Below, piece after piece: positions 9,301-18,289 of a DNA stretch of 64,000 nucleotides. The stretch is from Paracoccus onchidii (lineage in GTDB: Bacteria; Pseudomonadota; Alphaproteobacteria; Rhodobacterales; Rhodobacteraceae). The stretch covers positions 1-64,000 of the forward strand of contig NZ_JAQBIE010000005.1 in assembly GCF_028294535.1 (NCBI RefSeq), written 5' to 3'. The number at the start of each line of letters is the position of its first letter. The stretch's first letter is position 1. Both the position numbers and the translations under genes were made by a program. The notes beneath the pieces are model-generated. The model had not been told where the DNA came from. It saw nothing but the letters and a program-made list of their open reading frames with translations, and did no database searches.

Positions 9301-12300
9301 ACGATCTGGTGGCGCAGGGTTTGGTTCCGCAGCGCATCGCCCATTTCTGGCTGGTTACCGCATCGGAAACCTATCGTCCCGGTTCAAGCTTTTTTCATCG
9401 CAATCAGGAACAGGGTTTTTACAGCCTGCTATTCCTTGCACAGGCCATCGCGGAAGAAAACCTGCCGCGACCGATCCATGTCATGGCGGCCACGACAGGC
9501 GCCGCACGGGTGCGGCAAGAGGGGTTGCCATATCCTGAAAAGGCAATGATCGCTGGGCCGCTGCGGGTGATGCCGCGGGAATTGCCCGGGGTGACTTGTT
9601 CGTCGCTCGATCTGACCCTGCCTGAAGGGCGGCGCGTGGATGCTGCATGGGCTGCCTTGACCGATCGCGTGCTTGAAGAAATGCTTGCCGATCCGGCCAA
9701 TCAGTCCGCCGCCCTGCGTGGTGAGCGGCGGTATCAGTTGACTTGGCGGCCATTGCCGCTGAACGGTCAGTTGGCCACCCTGCCGCAAGATGCGGTGGTC
9801 ATGCTGACAGGTGGTTTCGGCGGTATCGGGTTGACCATAGCCGAGCGTCTGGCCCGTGATTTCGGTGCCAGGATCGTGCTTGTCGGACGCCGCGCCCTGC
9901 CGGCGCGCGACCAGTGGGCGCGGATCTTGCGCAGTGCCGCCCCCAATGATGTAACCGCCTCGCGTATCCGGGGTGTGCAGCAACTGGAAGAAGTGGGCGC
10001 CGAGGTTGTCTGCCTGACCGCGGATGTCTGTAACATGCAGGACATGCAGGCCGCGCGCGATGACATCATGGCGCGCTTTGGGCGCATCGACACCGTGATT
10101 CACGGTGCGGGGGTCGTCGATGATGCGCCGATCCTGGCGAAATCTTCGGCCAGTGTAGAGAATGTCTTTGCGCCCAAGGTTCATGGCACCGAAGTTCTGG
10201 ACAAGGTTTTTCCCGACGGTTCGGTCGGGCAGATCGTTGTGTTCAGCTCGACTTCGACGGCAATCGCGCCTGCGGGGCAGGTCGATTATGTCGCCGCGAA
10301 TGAATTTCTGAATGCCTGGGCAAAGTCCCGCGCCGATGGCAAGACGGCGGTGACCGCCATCAACTGGGGGATCTGGGCCGAGGTCGGCATGGCGGCCGAA
10401 GCCTTTGCCGCACCCGAACCGGCACCTGTCGAACCAACCAAGGCGCCGCTGCTTGACAGCGCTACCTTTGATGCCGAAGGCAATCGGATTTTCCAGAGCG
10501 AGATGTCGACCCGGCATTGGCTTCTGGATGGTCATCGCACAAAAGATGGCCAGGCGCTGGTGCCTGGCACAGGTTATCTCGACCTGATTGCGCAAGCGCT
10601 GCGTGCCAATGGCGAACATGGCGATTTCCAGATTCGCGACCTGTATTTCTTTCGCCCGCTTTCGGTCGGCAATGACGCGTCGCGGCAGATGCGCCTGTCG
10701 CTTGGGCGCAATGACGAAGGCTATGCCGTTCAGATCCGCAGTCAGACCGAGATTGACGGTCGGACAGGATTCGAACTGAACGCGCAAGCTCAGATCAGCT
10801 TCCAGAAATCGCGTCCCGGAAAGATTGATCTGGAACAGGTCTCCGCACGCTGTCTTCGCAACATCGATGAGGGTGAATCAGGTCTGGTAAGCCCGCAGGA
10901 AGCCCATCTGCGTTTCGGTCCGCGTTGGCGTGTTCTTCGCCGTCGCGCCTATGGGGATGGCGAAGGTCTGGCCGCGTTGGCTCTTCCAGATGCATTCCGC
11001 AATGAACCCGCGCAGGGCTATCTGATCCATCCGGCGTTGATGGATTTGGCCACCGGTTGGGCAATGGGCTTGATCGCGGGGTATCAGGCGAACCATCTCT
11101 GGGTGCCGGTCAGCTATGGCAACGTCAAGGTATTCGCCCCGCTGCCCGCCGAGATCCGCAGTTGGGTGCGGAATGCGGCTGACAATAACAGCGCGTCTCC
11201 CTTTGCGCGATTTGATATCACCTTGACCGATCCCGACGGCAATGTGGTGATCGATATCGAAGGCTTTACGATCCACCGGATCGAAGGGGCTTTGGATTTC
11301 GGGGCCGCCAGCGGCAAGCGTGACGTGATCTATCCTGATCAGGACGACGGCGGGCGCAAGCTGTCGGCGGCCGAAGAACGGTTGCAGCACAACCTGTCGC
11401 AAGGCATACGCCCGCAGGAAGGTGCCGAAGGGTTCCTGCGGGCTTTGGCGGCGGGCCGGTCGCAGGTCATCGTGTCATCCATGCCTTTGCCGAAGCTGAT
11501 TGCCCAGGCAGATCAGAATGTCGCGGAAGATCAGAAACGCGAAGGTTTCGAACGCCCGGATCTGGATAGCGATTATGTTGAACCCCGCAATGGCATCGAA
11601 CGCAGCCTGGTTGGTTTCTGGCAGGAGCTGCTGGGGGTCGGTCAGGTCGGCGTCGAGGACAGTTTCTTTGATCTTGGCGGCCATTCGCTGATTGCGGTTC
11701 GCCTGTTCGCGATGATCCGCAAAACCTGGTCGGTCGATTTCCCGATTTCTGTCCTGTTCGAGGCGCCCACAATTGCCGCCTGTGCCCGGCTGATCGAGGA
11801 TCGGATCGGCCCGCAAGATGGTGAGTCCGCGCCTGCCGCGAAACAGGCACCCAGTCGGCGCTATACGCATCTGGTCCCGATGCATCAGGGTGAGGGGGGC
11901 GACAAGCGGCCCTTCTTCCTTGTCGCCGGTATGTTCGGAAATGTTCTGAACCTGCGTCATCTTGCGCAACTGCTTGGCGGTGACCGGCCTTTCTATGGCA
12001 TGCAGGCACGCGGTTTGTTCGGTGAAGATGATCCGCACGAAAATTTTGTTGATGCTGCAAGGGATTACATCGCAGAACTGAAGTCGGTTCAAGACAGCGG
12101 CCCCTATTTGTTGGGCGGGTTTTCAGGCGGCGGTCTGATCGCCTGGGAGATGGCCAGACAGTTGGAGGCCGAGGGCGAAGAAGTTGCCCTGACGGTGCTT
12201 CTGGACACACCCCTACCCATGAGGCCGGATCTGACAAGGCAGGACAAGGTCTTGATAAAGCTGGCTGAACTGCGCAAGAAAGGCCCGGCATATTTGGCCG

Positions 12301-12710
12301 AGTGGATGCAGGCACGCGCCGATTGGAAGCGTCGGCAAAAGCAGCGCGCCGATGCCCCGGCGGAAAGTGCCAACCAGTTCCACAATACCGCGATCGAGGC
12401 GGCGTTCCGCGCGGCATTGCCGCATTACGATATGCGCCCGCGCGACGCCAAGGTCGTGCTGTTCCGTCCGCCGATTGATCGCCACTGGCAGGTTTCGGGG
12501 GGGCGCTGGGTCAGTGCGGCCAAGGAATATGTCTATGAAGACAATGATTTGTCGCGTTTTGCCGCCGATCTGAAGGTGATCGAAGTTCCTGGCGATCATG
12601 ACAGCATGGTTCTTGAACCGAATGTCAGGGTCATGGCCGCACGCATGCGTGACGCCATCGCCGAGGCCGAGCAGGCGCTTGACGAACCTTTCGCACAGGC
12701 GGCGGAGTAA
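6312..12710 (+). CDS. type I polyketide synthase, KS-AT-KR-DH-ACP-TE
   Basis: 2132 residues forming one complete module with its own release domain. KS (about 15-425) has the Cys186-His322-His362 triad in TACSTS, ECHGTGT and IGHTDTAAG. AT (about 535-850) has Ser636 in GHSMGE, and its second specificity motif reads AAHS, which is neither the malonyl nor the methylmalonyl form. KR (about 1155-1370) has TGGFGGIG, VDD at the LDD site (suggesting B-type reduction) and the S/Y/N residues. DH (about 1390-1640) has His1408 and Asp1578 (HPALMD). ACP carries Ser1792 in GGHSL. TE (about 1865-2120) has Ser1938 in GFSGGG and a late His in GDHDS. There is no ER. KR before DH is the reverse of the common order. 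It heads a co-directional run to the flippase gene. Confidence 0.95.
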   Translation: MTKHDNPVQGLEGAIAITGMSAHLPGAADIGQYWTNLRDGIESIRQMSVEDLIANGESPARIRQKNYVPAASVLDGFERFDADFFGLSPKEAAIMDPQHRQFLECAWEAFENSGHTPEGFDGPIGVFAGCGMGSYFYFNICSNADLVKNTGMFLLRHTGNDKDFLSTRVSHIFDLKGPSLSIQTACSTSLVAVHQAAQSLLNGECDMALAGGVTIELPHGRGYLFEDGEILSPDGHCHAFDHRAQGTVFGSGAGCVVLRRLEDAIADGDHIWAVVRGTAVNNDGSAKAGYLAPSVEGQSRAIAEAQAVAGVNADTIGYVECHGTGTYLGDPIEVAALTQAFEQTTQARGYCGIGSVKTNIGHTDTAAGVASLIKVSMALHHGQIPPSLGYEAPNPAIDFEHSPFLVNSTLRDFPRLNGAPRRAGVNSLGVGGTNAHAVIEEAPKQAASEESDWPFQLLVLSARSKKALDQAAGNLAAHLRAHPEQPLADVAWTLKQGRRAFEHRRILVANDHSEAAAKLEESDPRKVFTHQELPEPPETVFMFPGGGAQFAGMARDLYETEPVFQEWMDRGLDHLAPSLDYDLRAVWLPGEADYADAVERLKKPSVQLPLIMITEYALAQLWISWGVQPSALIGHSMGENTAACLAGVMSFEDCIGLVHLRGQLFDTIAPGGMLSVPLSRDALQPYWADDLDMASINAPDLCVVSGPQAALEALEKRLAGDDIEAQRIQIDIAAHSRMLEPILTRFGDYLRSIPLHAPRLPVISNHSGEPLTAAEATSPDYWVAHLRNTVNFADGIAWLMQKQNRVYLEVGPGRALSSLAQANGMASNQVIPSLRHPDQQVPDDEWFISTLGRLWAVGVPVDWAPIWGEARRNRVPLPTYPFQRSSYFIEPGQTAAPVEEEWLERSDDIAEWGWQPHWRPRAAETEIEAEDLAASDPQTWLVFADEVGLADRAITRLRDAGHRVIELRAGDLYAQTEEDRFTLSPERGREDYDRLIHDLVAQGLVPQRIAHFWLVTASETYRPGSSFFHRNQEQGFYSLLFLAQAIAEENLPRPIHVMAATTGAARVRQEGLPYPEKAMIAGPLRVMPRELPGVTCSSLDLTLPEGRRVDAAWAALTDRVLEEMLADPANQSAALRGERRYQLTWRPLPLNGQLATLPQDAVVMLTGGFGGIGLTIAERLARDFGARIVLVGRRALPARDQWARILRSAAPNDVTASRIRGVQQLEEVGAEVVCLTADVCNMQDMQAARDDIMARFGRIDTVIHGAGVVDDAPILAKSSASVENVFAPKVHGTEVLDKVFPDGSVGQIVVFSSTSTAIAPAGQVDYVAANEFLNAWAKSRADGKTAVTAINWGIWAEVGMAAEAFAAPEPAPVEPTKAPLLDSATFDAEGNRIFQSEMSTRHWLLDGHRTKDGQALVPGTGYLDLIAQALRANGEHGDFQIRDLYFFRPLSVGNDASRQMRLSLGRNDEGYAVQIRSQTEIDGRTGFELNAQAQISFQKSRPGKIDLEQVSARCLRNIDEGESGLVSPQEAHLRFGPRWRVLRRRAYGDGEGLAALALPDAFRNEPAQGYLIHPALMDLATGWAMGLIAGYQANHLWVPVSYGNVKVFAPLPAEIRSWVRNAADNNSASPFARFDITLTDPDGNVVIDIEGFTIHRIEGALDFGAASGKRDVIYPDQDDGGRKLSAAEERLQHNLSQGIRPQEGAEGFLRALAAGRSQVIVSSMPLPKLIAQADQNVAEDQKREGFERPDLDSDYVEPRNGIERSLVGFWQELLGVGQVGVEDSFFDLGGHSLIAVRLFAMIRKTWSVDFPISVLFEAPTIAACARLIEDRIGPQDGESAPAAKQAPSRRYTHLVPMHQGEGGDKRPFFLVAGMFGNVLNLRHLAQLLGGDRPFYGMQARGLFGEDDPHENFVDAARDYIAELKSVQDSGPYLLGGFSGGGLIAWEMARQLEAEGEEVALTVLLDTPLPMRPDLTRQDKVLIKLAELRKKGPAYLAEWMQARADWKRRQKQRADAPAESANQFHNTAIEAAFRAALPHYDMRPRDAKVVLFRPPIDRHWQVSGGRWVSAAKEYVYEDNDLSRFAADLKVIEVPGDHDSMVLEPNVRVMAARMRDAIAEAEQALDEPFAQAAE

Positions 12711-12714
12711 GCGG

Positions 12715-13713
12715 ATGACGACAGTATTGACGGTCATATTGAACTGGCGCACGCCATCCATGACCCTGAAATCGGCCGAGGCGGCGATTGCCGCCATGGA
12801 CGGGATCGATGGGGACATCATCATCGTCGACAATGACAGTCAGGACGGTTCGGAAGATTTCATTCGCAACGCGGTCGCTGAACGCGGTTGGGCGCGGGTG
12901 CGGGTGATCCAGGCGGGACAGAACGGCGGCTTTGGTGCTGGAAACAATGTCGGCATTCGTGCGGGCCTGGCAACGGGCGCGCGGCCGGACTATGTTTATC
13001 TTCTGAACTCGGATGCATTTCCTGCGCCTGACGCCATACAGGTTCTGGTGGATCACATGCAGGCCAATCCCGAAACCGGTTTGGCGGGCAGCTATATTCA
13101 CGGCACGGATGATCAGCCCCATGTGACATGTTTTCGGTTCCCTTCGGTGGCATCGGAATTCGAAGGCAGCGCGCAGACGGGGCCTGTGTCGCGGCTGCTG
13201 CGTCATGCCATCATTCCCCAACCCATCCCGGCGGAAACCACGGCAATGGATTGGGTCGCGGGCGCAAGCCTGATGATGCGGCAAGACATGCTGGATCTGA
13301 TCGGGGCCTTTGACGAAGAGTATTTCCTGTATTTTGAGGAAACCGATTTGTGCCTGCGCGCAGCGCGTGCCGGTTGGCGAACCGATTACGTGCCCGCAAG
13401 CCGGGTCGCTCATATTGGTTCCGCGTCTACCGGGATGAAGAAATGGGACCGCACGCCCGGCTATTGGTTTGATAGCCGCTGGCGGTATTTCCGCAAGAAT
13501 TACGGGCTTGGAAAGGCCGTCGCCGCCAGTCTGGCGCAGATATCCGGCCTGTCGATCAATCGTCTGCGCGCCGCGCTTGGAAACGCGCCGCGCAACGGAC
13601 CGCGCGGTCACATGCGTGATCTGTTGGTGCATGATCTGCGCGCCTTGTGCACGGGCATTGCACCCGCAAGCATTCACAGCCCCGAAGCTTCCGTCACCGA
13701 GAGGACGACATGA
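12715..13713 (+). CDS. family 2 glycosyltransferase, rhamnosyltransferase-like
   Basis: 332 residues. The start at 12715 has GGCGGAG overlapping the PKS stop and leaves a 4-base gap. The GT-A domain shows ILNWRTP, IIIVDNDSQDGSE, an LLNSDA acidic site and EEYFLYFEETDLCLRA, a set typical of GT2 enzymes of the rhamnosyltransferase-like branch in surface glycan loci. It lies between the PKS and NRPS genes and its stop overlaps the NRPS start as ATGA, so its product is probably made in step with both. It could glycosylate the glycan lipid or the PKS/NRPS product; the acceptor cannot be told. Confidence 0.9.
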   Translation: MTTVLTVILNWRTPSMTLKSAEAAIAAMDGIDGDIIIVDNDSQDGSEDFIRNAVAERGWARVRVIQAGQNGGFGAGNNVGIRAGLATGARPDYVYLLNSDAFPAPDAIQVLVDHMQANPETGLAGSYIHGTDDQPHVTCFRFPSVASEFEGSAQTGPVSRLLRHAIIPQPIPAETTAMDWVAGASLMMRQDMLDLIGAFDEEYFLYFEETDLCLRAARAGWRTDYVPASRVAHIGSASTGMKKWDRTPGYWFDSRWRYFRKNYGLGKAVAASLAQISGLSINRLRAALGNAPRNGPRGHMRDLLVHDLRALCTGIAPASIHSPEASVTERTT

Positions 13714-16700
13714 CGCAATCCGCCGTTTTTATCGGGAACGAATCCCTTTTGATCCAATGTGCAGGCCAGTGGCGTGATCGCGGGCATTCCGTCGCGGCGA
13801 TCCTGACCCGAGACGCTGACATCCGCAAATGGGGCGAAGCACAGGGCATACCGGTCTTTGCCCAATCCGAGACCCGCGAGCCGGGAGATCTGGCATATGA
13901 CTGGTTGTTCAGCGTCGCAAACCTGTCCTTGGTGCCGGATGCGTTGCTGGCCCGGGCAGGGCGGGGGGCGATCAACTTCCACGATGGTCCTTTGCCGCGA
14001 CGGGCAGGGCTGAACACCCCGGCCTGGGCCATTCTGCAAGGGGATGATCAGCACGGCATCACATGGCACCTGATCGAAGGCGATATCGACGAGGGCGATA
14101 TTCTGGAACAGCGCCTGTTTGCCATCAGCCCGGATGACACCACGCTAAGCCTGAACACCAAGGCGTTCGAGGCCGCGATCGACAGCTTTTCCGCTGTCAT
14201 GGCGCAGGTCGAAAATGGATTGCAACGGCAGAGGCAGGATCTTTCGCTGCGCGATTACCACGCGCGGGCTGACCGGCCGGTTGCGGCGGCTTCATTGGAT
14301 TTCACGGCACCTCGCGATCAGGCCTTGCGTCTGATCCGTGGTCTGGATCACGGGGATTATGCCAATCCGCTGGCACTGGCCAAGTTCGAGGTCGATGGAC
14401 GCGTCGTGGCGGTTTCCCATGGGGCGCTTGCGGATGGGGTGGGCGCTGACGGTGCCGTGATCGCGGCGGAAAAGGATGCGATCACGGTGATATGTGCCGA
14501 TGGCGCATTACGCCTTGAAGGGTTGCGCCCGCTGGATGGCAAGGATCTTGATTGCCCTGGCTTGCAGGGCAAGATGCTGTCTGGCCCGGCGGACCGGCAG
14601 GGTTTGACGGATGCAATTGCCGCGACCGTTCCATCTGAAGGCTATTGGCGCAATGCGTTGCGGCAGCTGGCCTCGGCGACCGTGCCCATGGCCGTCGATT
14701 CAGATGCACCCGCGCAGTGGAAAAGCCTGCAGGTAGACGCGTCAGATGGCGATGTTGTTGCGGGTCTTGCATTGCTGGCGACGGGTTTGGCCGGAGAAGA
14801 GGCCGTCGATCTTGCGCTGTCCGATCCCCGTGCGCCCGAAGCCGTCGGGTATCTGTCCGATTGGGTTCCGCTGCGGGTTGAGTTTGCTGCGGATGGCCTG
14901 ACGGCGACGTTCCGCCGGGATTGCGTGCAGCGCCTTGAACGTGCACGGCGGCATCCGGCATTTGCGCTGGACCTGCCCCTGCGCGACCCGGCTATTGTGG
15001 CACCGCAACGCCCGGCGATCGGACTTGTCGCCGAAGGTGAATGCCCGGTGGCCGGAACCGTGCTGACGCTGGCACCGGAAACCGGAAAACTGCAATATGA
15101 TGCCAACAGGTTGGGTGCGGATGCGGCGCAACTGCTGGTCAATCGGCTTGGGTATCTGGCACGCGCCGTCGTGCAGCAGGAAATGCTTGCCGATCTGTCG
15201 CCGATGCCCGATGCGGAACGCGAGCTGGTGATTTCGAAATGGAATCAGACAGCTGCAGATTTTCCCGATATCTGTATCCATGAGGCATTCGAGGCCCAGG
15301 TGGCCAGAACACCGGGTGCGATCGCGCTGACCGTAGAAGACCGCGTGCTGACCTATGCGCAATTGAATGAATATGCCAACCGCGCGGCACATACGCTGCG
15401 GGAAATGGGCGTCGGCCCCGACGTGCTGGTCGGAATCTATACCGGACGCAATGAACATCTGCTGATTGGCACGCTGGCAATCATGAAGGCGGGCGGTGCC
15501 TATGTCCCGCTGGATCCTGCCTATCCCGCCGATCGCATCGCGCTGTATATCGACGATAGTGCATGTCCGGTGATCGTCACCGAAAGCGGGCTATCCGCCG
15601 CGCTGCCGTCACATGGTGCAAAGCTTCTGGTGCTGGATCAGGATGCACGGCTTGAAGCCGCCCCGACCGACAATCCCGAAAGTGGTGTTTCGACCTCGGA
15701 CCTAGCCTATCTGATCTATACCTCCGGTTCGACAGGGCGGCCCAAGGGGGTGATGCTAGAACATCGCAATGTCGCAAATTTCTTTACCGGCATGGATGAC
15801 CGGATTCAGCATGATCCGGCCGGGGTCTGGCTTGCCGTAACCTCGTTGTCCTTCGATATTTCGGTTCTTGAGCTGTTCTATTCGCTGGCCCGTGGGTTCC
15901 GGTTGGTGCTGATGGGGGATGCCGAACGGGCATTGGTGTCAGGCGGCGCTGCCGTCAGTGACAAGGCGATGGATTTCAGCCTGTTCTATTGGGGGAATGA
16001 CGACGGGGTCGGGCGTTCGAAATACGAATTGCTGCTTGAGGGTGCGAAATTCGCTGACCAGCATGGCTTTTGTGCCGTCTGGACGCCTGAACGGCATTTC
16101 CATGCCTTTGGCGGCCCCTATCCGAACCCTTCGGTAACCGGTGCTGCCGTGGCCGCCGTGACCAAGAACCTCGAAGTCCGGGCGGGCAGTTGTGTCGCGC
16201 CCCTGCACCATCCGATCAGGATCGCCGAGGAATGGGCCGTCATCGACAACCTGACCGAAGGTCGCACGGGTCTGGCCATTGCCTCGGGCTGGCACCCCGA
16301 GGATTTCGTGCTGCGCCCCGAAAACTCGCCCCCGGAAAACAAGCCGGCCATGTATAAATCCATCGAGATCCTGCGTCAGTTGTGGCGTGGCGAGAAAGTC
16401 CCCTTTGCCATGGCAGACGGCAAGATGGTCGACGTGCTGACACAGCCTCGCCCTGTGTCAGACGAGCTGAATGTCTGGGTGACAACCGCAGGCAACCCCG
16501 CGACCTGGCGCGAGGCTGGCGAATTGGGGGCCCATGTTCTGACGCATTTGCTGGGCCAGTCGATCGAAGAGGTGGGCGACAAGATCAAGATCTACCATCA
16601 GGCCCTGCGCGACAGCGGCCGTGATCCGGCAAAGTACCGGGTCACACTGATGTTGCACAGCTATCTTGCAGGTGATCGCGAAACCGCGCGCGAGGTCGCC

Positions 16701-18287
16701 CGCGGCCCGATGAAGGATTATCTGCGTTCGGCGGCGGCGTTGGTCAAGCAATATGCATGGGCGTTTCCCGCGTTCAAGAAGCCGGAAGGCGTGTCGAACC
16801 CGATGCAGATCGATCTGGGCAGCCTGAGCGATGAGGAAAACGAAGCGATCCTCGATTTTGCCTTCAACCGGTATTTCGAGGATTCTGGGCTGTTTGGCAC
16901 CGTCGATGATGTGTTGCCGCGTGTCGAACAACTGAAACAGATCGGTGTGACCGAAATAGCTGCCCTGATCGATTACGGCATTGCCCGCGACAAGGTGCTG
17001 GAAGGCCTGCACCCGCTGGCCGAGCTGCTGGCGCGCAGCAATGCGGGCAGCGCACCGGCGGATGATGATTTCTCGATTGCCGCGCAGTTGCGCCGCCACA
17101 AGGTCACTCATCTGCAATGCACCCCGTCGATGGCCCGCATGATTGCAATGAATGATGATGCACGGGCGGCCCTGACAGGTGTCAGGCATCTGATGATTGG
17201 CGGTGAGGCGCTGTCAGGGGGGCTGGTCGCGGATCTCAATCAGGCAAGTGCGGCGACGATCGAGAACATGTACGGTCCGACCGAGACCACGATCTGGTCG
17301 ACCACCGCCACCGCGAATGCCGGTGATGCCGTGACCAGCATCGGCACGCCGATTGCCAATACGCAGGTCTATGTTCTTGACGATGCAATGCAGCCGGTGC
17401 CGGTTGGCGCGCCCGGTGAATTATGGATCGGCGGCGCCGGCGTGGCGCGCGGATACTGGCAGCGCGAGGATCTGACCCAAGAACGGTTCAAGGATAATCC
17501 GTTCCATTCGGGGCGCATGTATCGCACGGGCGATCTGGTTCGCTGGAATGGCGATGGGCGGCTGGATTTCCTTGGCCGGGCCGACCATCAGGTCAAGATG
17601 CGCGGTTACCGCATCGAACTGGGAGAGATCGAGGCCGTGGCCGAGGGCTTTGCCGGGGTGCGACAGGCGGTCGTCATGGCGCGCGAGGACCAACCCGGCG
17701 ATATGCGTCTGGTGGCATATGTCACCGCGGATAGCTGGCTGGCGACAGAAGCGTTGCGCGATCATCTGGCCCATGCGCTGCCTGCGCATATGATACCCTC
17801 GCATGTCGTGAAGTTGCCGGAATTTCCGCTGACCCCGAACCGCAAGGTTGATCGCAAGGCATTGCCGGCCCCCGCGCAAGCCAGCGCCCCTTCGCCCGAG
17901 GCATTCGTTGCGCCAAGCAAAGGTGTGCAGGCAAGCATTGCCGAGGTCTGGTCGCGCATTCTCAATCGTCCGCAGATTGGCGCAAAGGACAATTTCTTTG
18001 CGCTTGGCGGGCATTCACTGCTGGCGGTGCAGGCCCATCGGGAAATCAAGCAGGCGCTTGGCGGATCGGTGCGGTTGTCGATCACCGACATCTTCCAGTT
18101 CCCGACGCTGGAAACCCTATCGGCGCATCTGGGGCAGGGCGACGGCAATGCCACATCCGCCCAGCCTGCCATGGCGGGGGCGTCCGCCGAAGCCGCTTCA
18201 GGCGCAGGTCAGGAAGATCGCGCCGCAGCGCGGGCCGAGGCAATGTCTCGCCGGCGTGCCATGCGGGCTGGCAGGGGCAGGGGGTAG
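13710..18287 (+). CDS. NRPS-like protein: formyltransferase, A domain split by LLM monooxygenase, PCP
   Basis: 1525 residues; the ATG at 13710 has GAGAGGACGAC in front and overlaps the GT2 stop. Residues 1-300 are a formyltransferase domain keeping the Fmt-type Asn89, His91 (INFHDG) and Asp127 (DIDEGD). Residues about 310-520 resemble only the end of a condensation domain, and no HHxxxDG is present. The adenylation domain starts near 525, with A3 (YTSGSTGRPKG) near 670 and A4 (FDISVLE) near 715. A block at about 745-1115 (FSLFYWGNDDG, WTPERHFHAFGG, ASGWHPEDFV) is an FMN luciferase-like monooxygenase. Adenylation then resumes to A5 (MYGPTET), A8 and A10. PCP Ser1436 lies in GGHSL. Such LLM-split proteins are known (Atu3671-like). 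It should load, formylate and oxidise one amino acid. Confidence 0.95.
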   Translation: MTQSAVFIGNESLLIQCAGQWRDRGHSVAAILTRDADIRKWGEAQGIPVFAQSETREPGDLAYDWLFSVANLSLVPDALLARAGRGAINFHDGPLPRRAGLNTPAWAILQGDDQHGITWHLIEGDIDEGDILEQRLFAISPDDTTLSLNTKAFEAAIDSFSAVMAQVENGLQRQRQDLSLRDYHARADRPVAAASLDFTAPRDQALRLIRGLDHGDYANPLALAKFEVDGRVVAVSHGALADGVGADGAVIAAEKDAITVICADGALRLEGLRPLDGKDLDCPGLQGKMLSGPADRQGLTDAIAATVPSEGYWRNALRQLASATVPMAVDSDAPAQWKSLQVDASDGDVVAGLALLATGLAGEEAVDLALSDPRAPEAVGYLSDWVPLRVEFAADGLTATFRRDCVQRLERARRHPAFALDLPLRDPAIVAPQRPAIGLVAEGECPVAGTVLTLAPETGKLQYDANRLGADAAQLLVNRLGYLARAVVQQEMLADLSPMPDAERELVISKWNQTAADFPDICIHEAFEAQVARTPGAIALTVEDRVLTYAQLNEYANRAAHTLREMGVGPDVLVGIYTGRNEHLLIGTLAIMKAGGAYVPLDPAYPADRIALYIDDSACPVIVTESGLSAALPSHGAKLLVLDQDARLEAAPTDNPESGVSTSDLAYLIYTSGSTGRPKGVMLEHRNVANFFTGMDDRIQHDPAGVWLAVTSLSFDISVLELFYSLARGFRLVLMGDAERALVSGGAAVSDKAMDFSLFYWGNDDGVGRSKYELLLEGAKFADQHGFCAVWTPERHFHAFGGPYPNPSVTGAAVAAVTKNLEVRAGSCVAPLHHPIRIAEEWAVIDNLTEGRTGLAIASGWHPEDFVLRPENSPPENKPAMYKSIEILRQLWRGEKVPFAMADGKMVDVLTQPRPVSDELNVWVTTAGNPATWREAGELGAHVLTHLLGQSIEEVGDKIKIYHQALRDSGRDPAKYRVTLMLHSYLAGDRETAREVARGPMKDYLRSAAALVKQYAWAFPAFKKPEGVSNPMQIDLGSLSDEENEAILDFAFNRYFEDSGLFGTVDDVLPRVEQLKQIGVTEIAALIDYGIARDKVLEGLHPLAELLARSNAGSAPADDDFSIAAQLRRHKVTHLQCTPSMARMIAMNDDARAALTGVRHLMIGGEALSGGLVADLNQASAATIENMYGPTETTIWSTTATANAGDAVTSIGTPIANTQVYVLDDAMQPVPVGAPGELWIGGAGVARGYWQREDLTQERFKDNPFHSGRMYRTGDLVRWNGDGRLDFLGRADHQVKMRGYRIELGEIEAVAEGFAGVRQAVVMAREDQPGDMRLVAYVTADSWLATEALRDHLAHALPAHMIPSHVVKLPEFPLTPNRKVDRKALPAPAQASAPSPEAFVAPSKGVQASIAEVWSRILNRPQIGAKDNFFALGGHSLLAVQAHREIKQALGGSVRLSITDIFQFPTLETLSAHLGQGDGNATSAQPAMAGASAEAASGAGQEDRAAARAEAMSRRRAMRAGRGRG

Positions 18288-18289
18288 GC

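Noticed and set aside
9429..10787. 452-codon open frame on the minus strand
   Set aside because: Antisense to the KR region of the PKS, which has clear motifs on the plus strand.
11467..12417. 316-codon open frame on the minus strand
   Set aside because: Antisense to the ACP and TE domains of the PKS; rich in arginine and proline as GC-rich shadows are.
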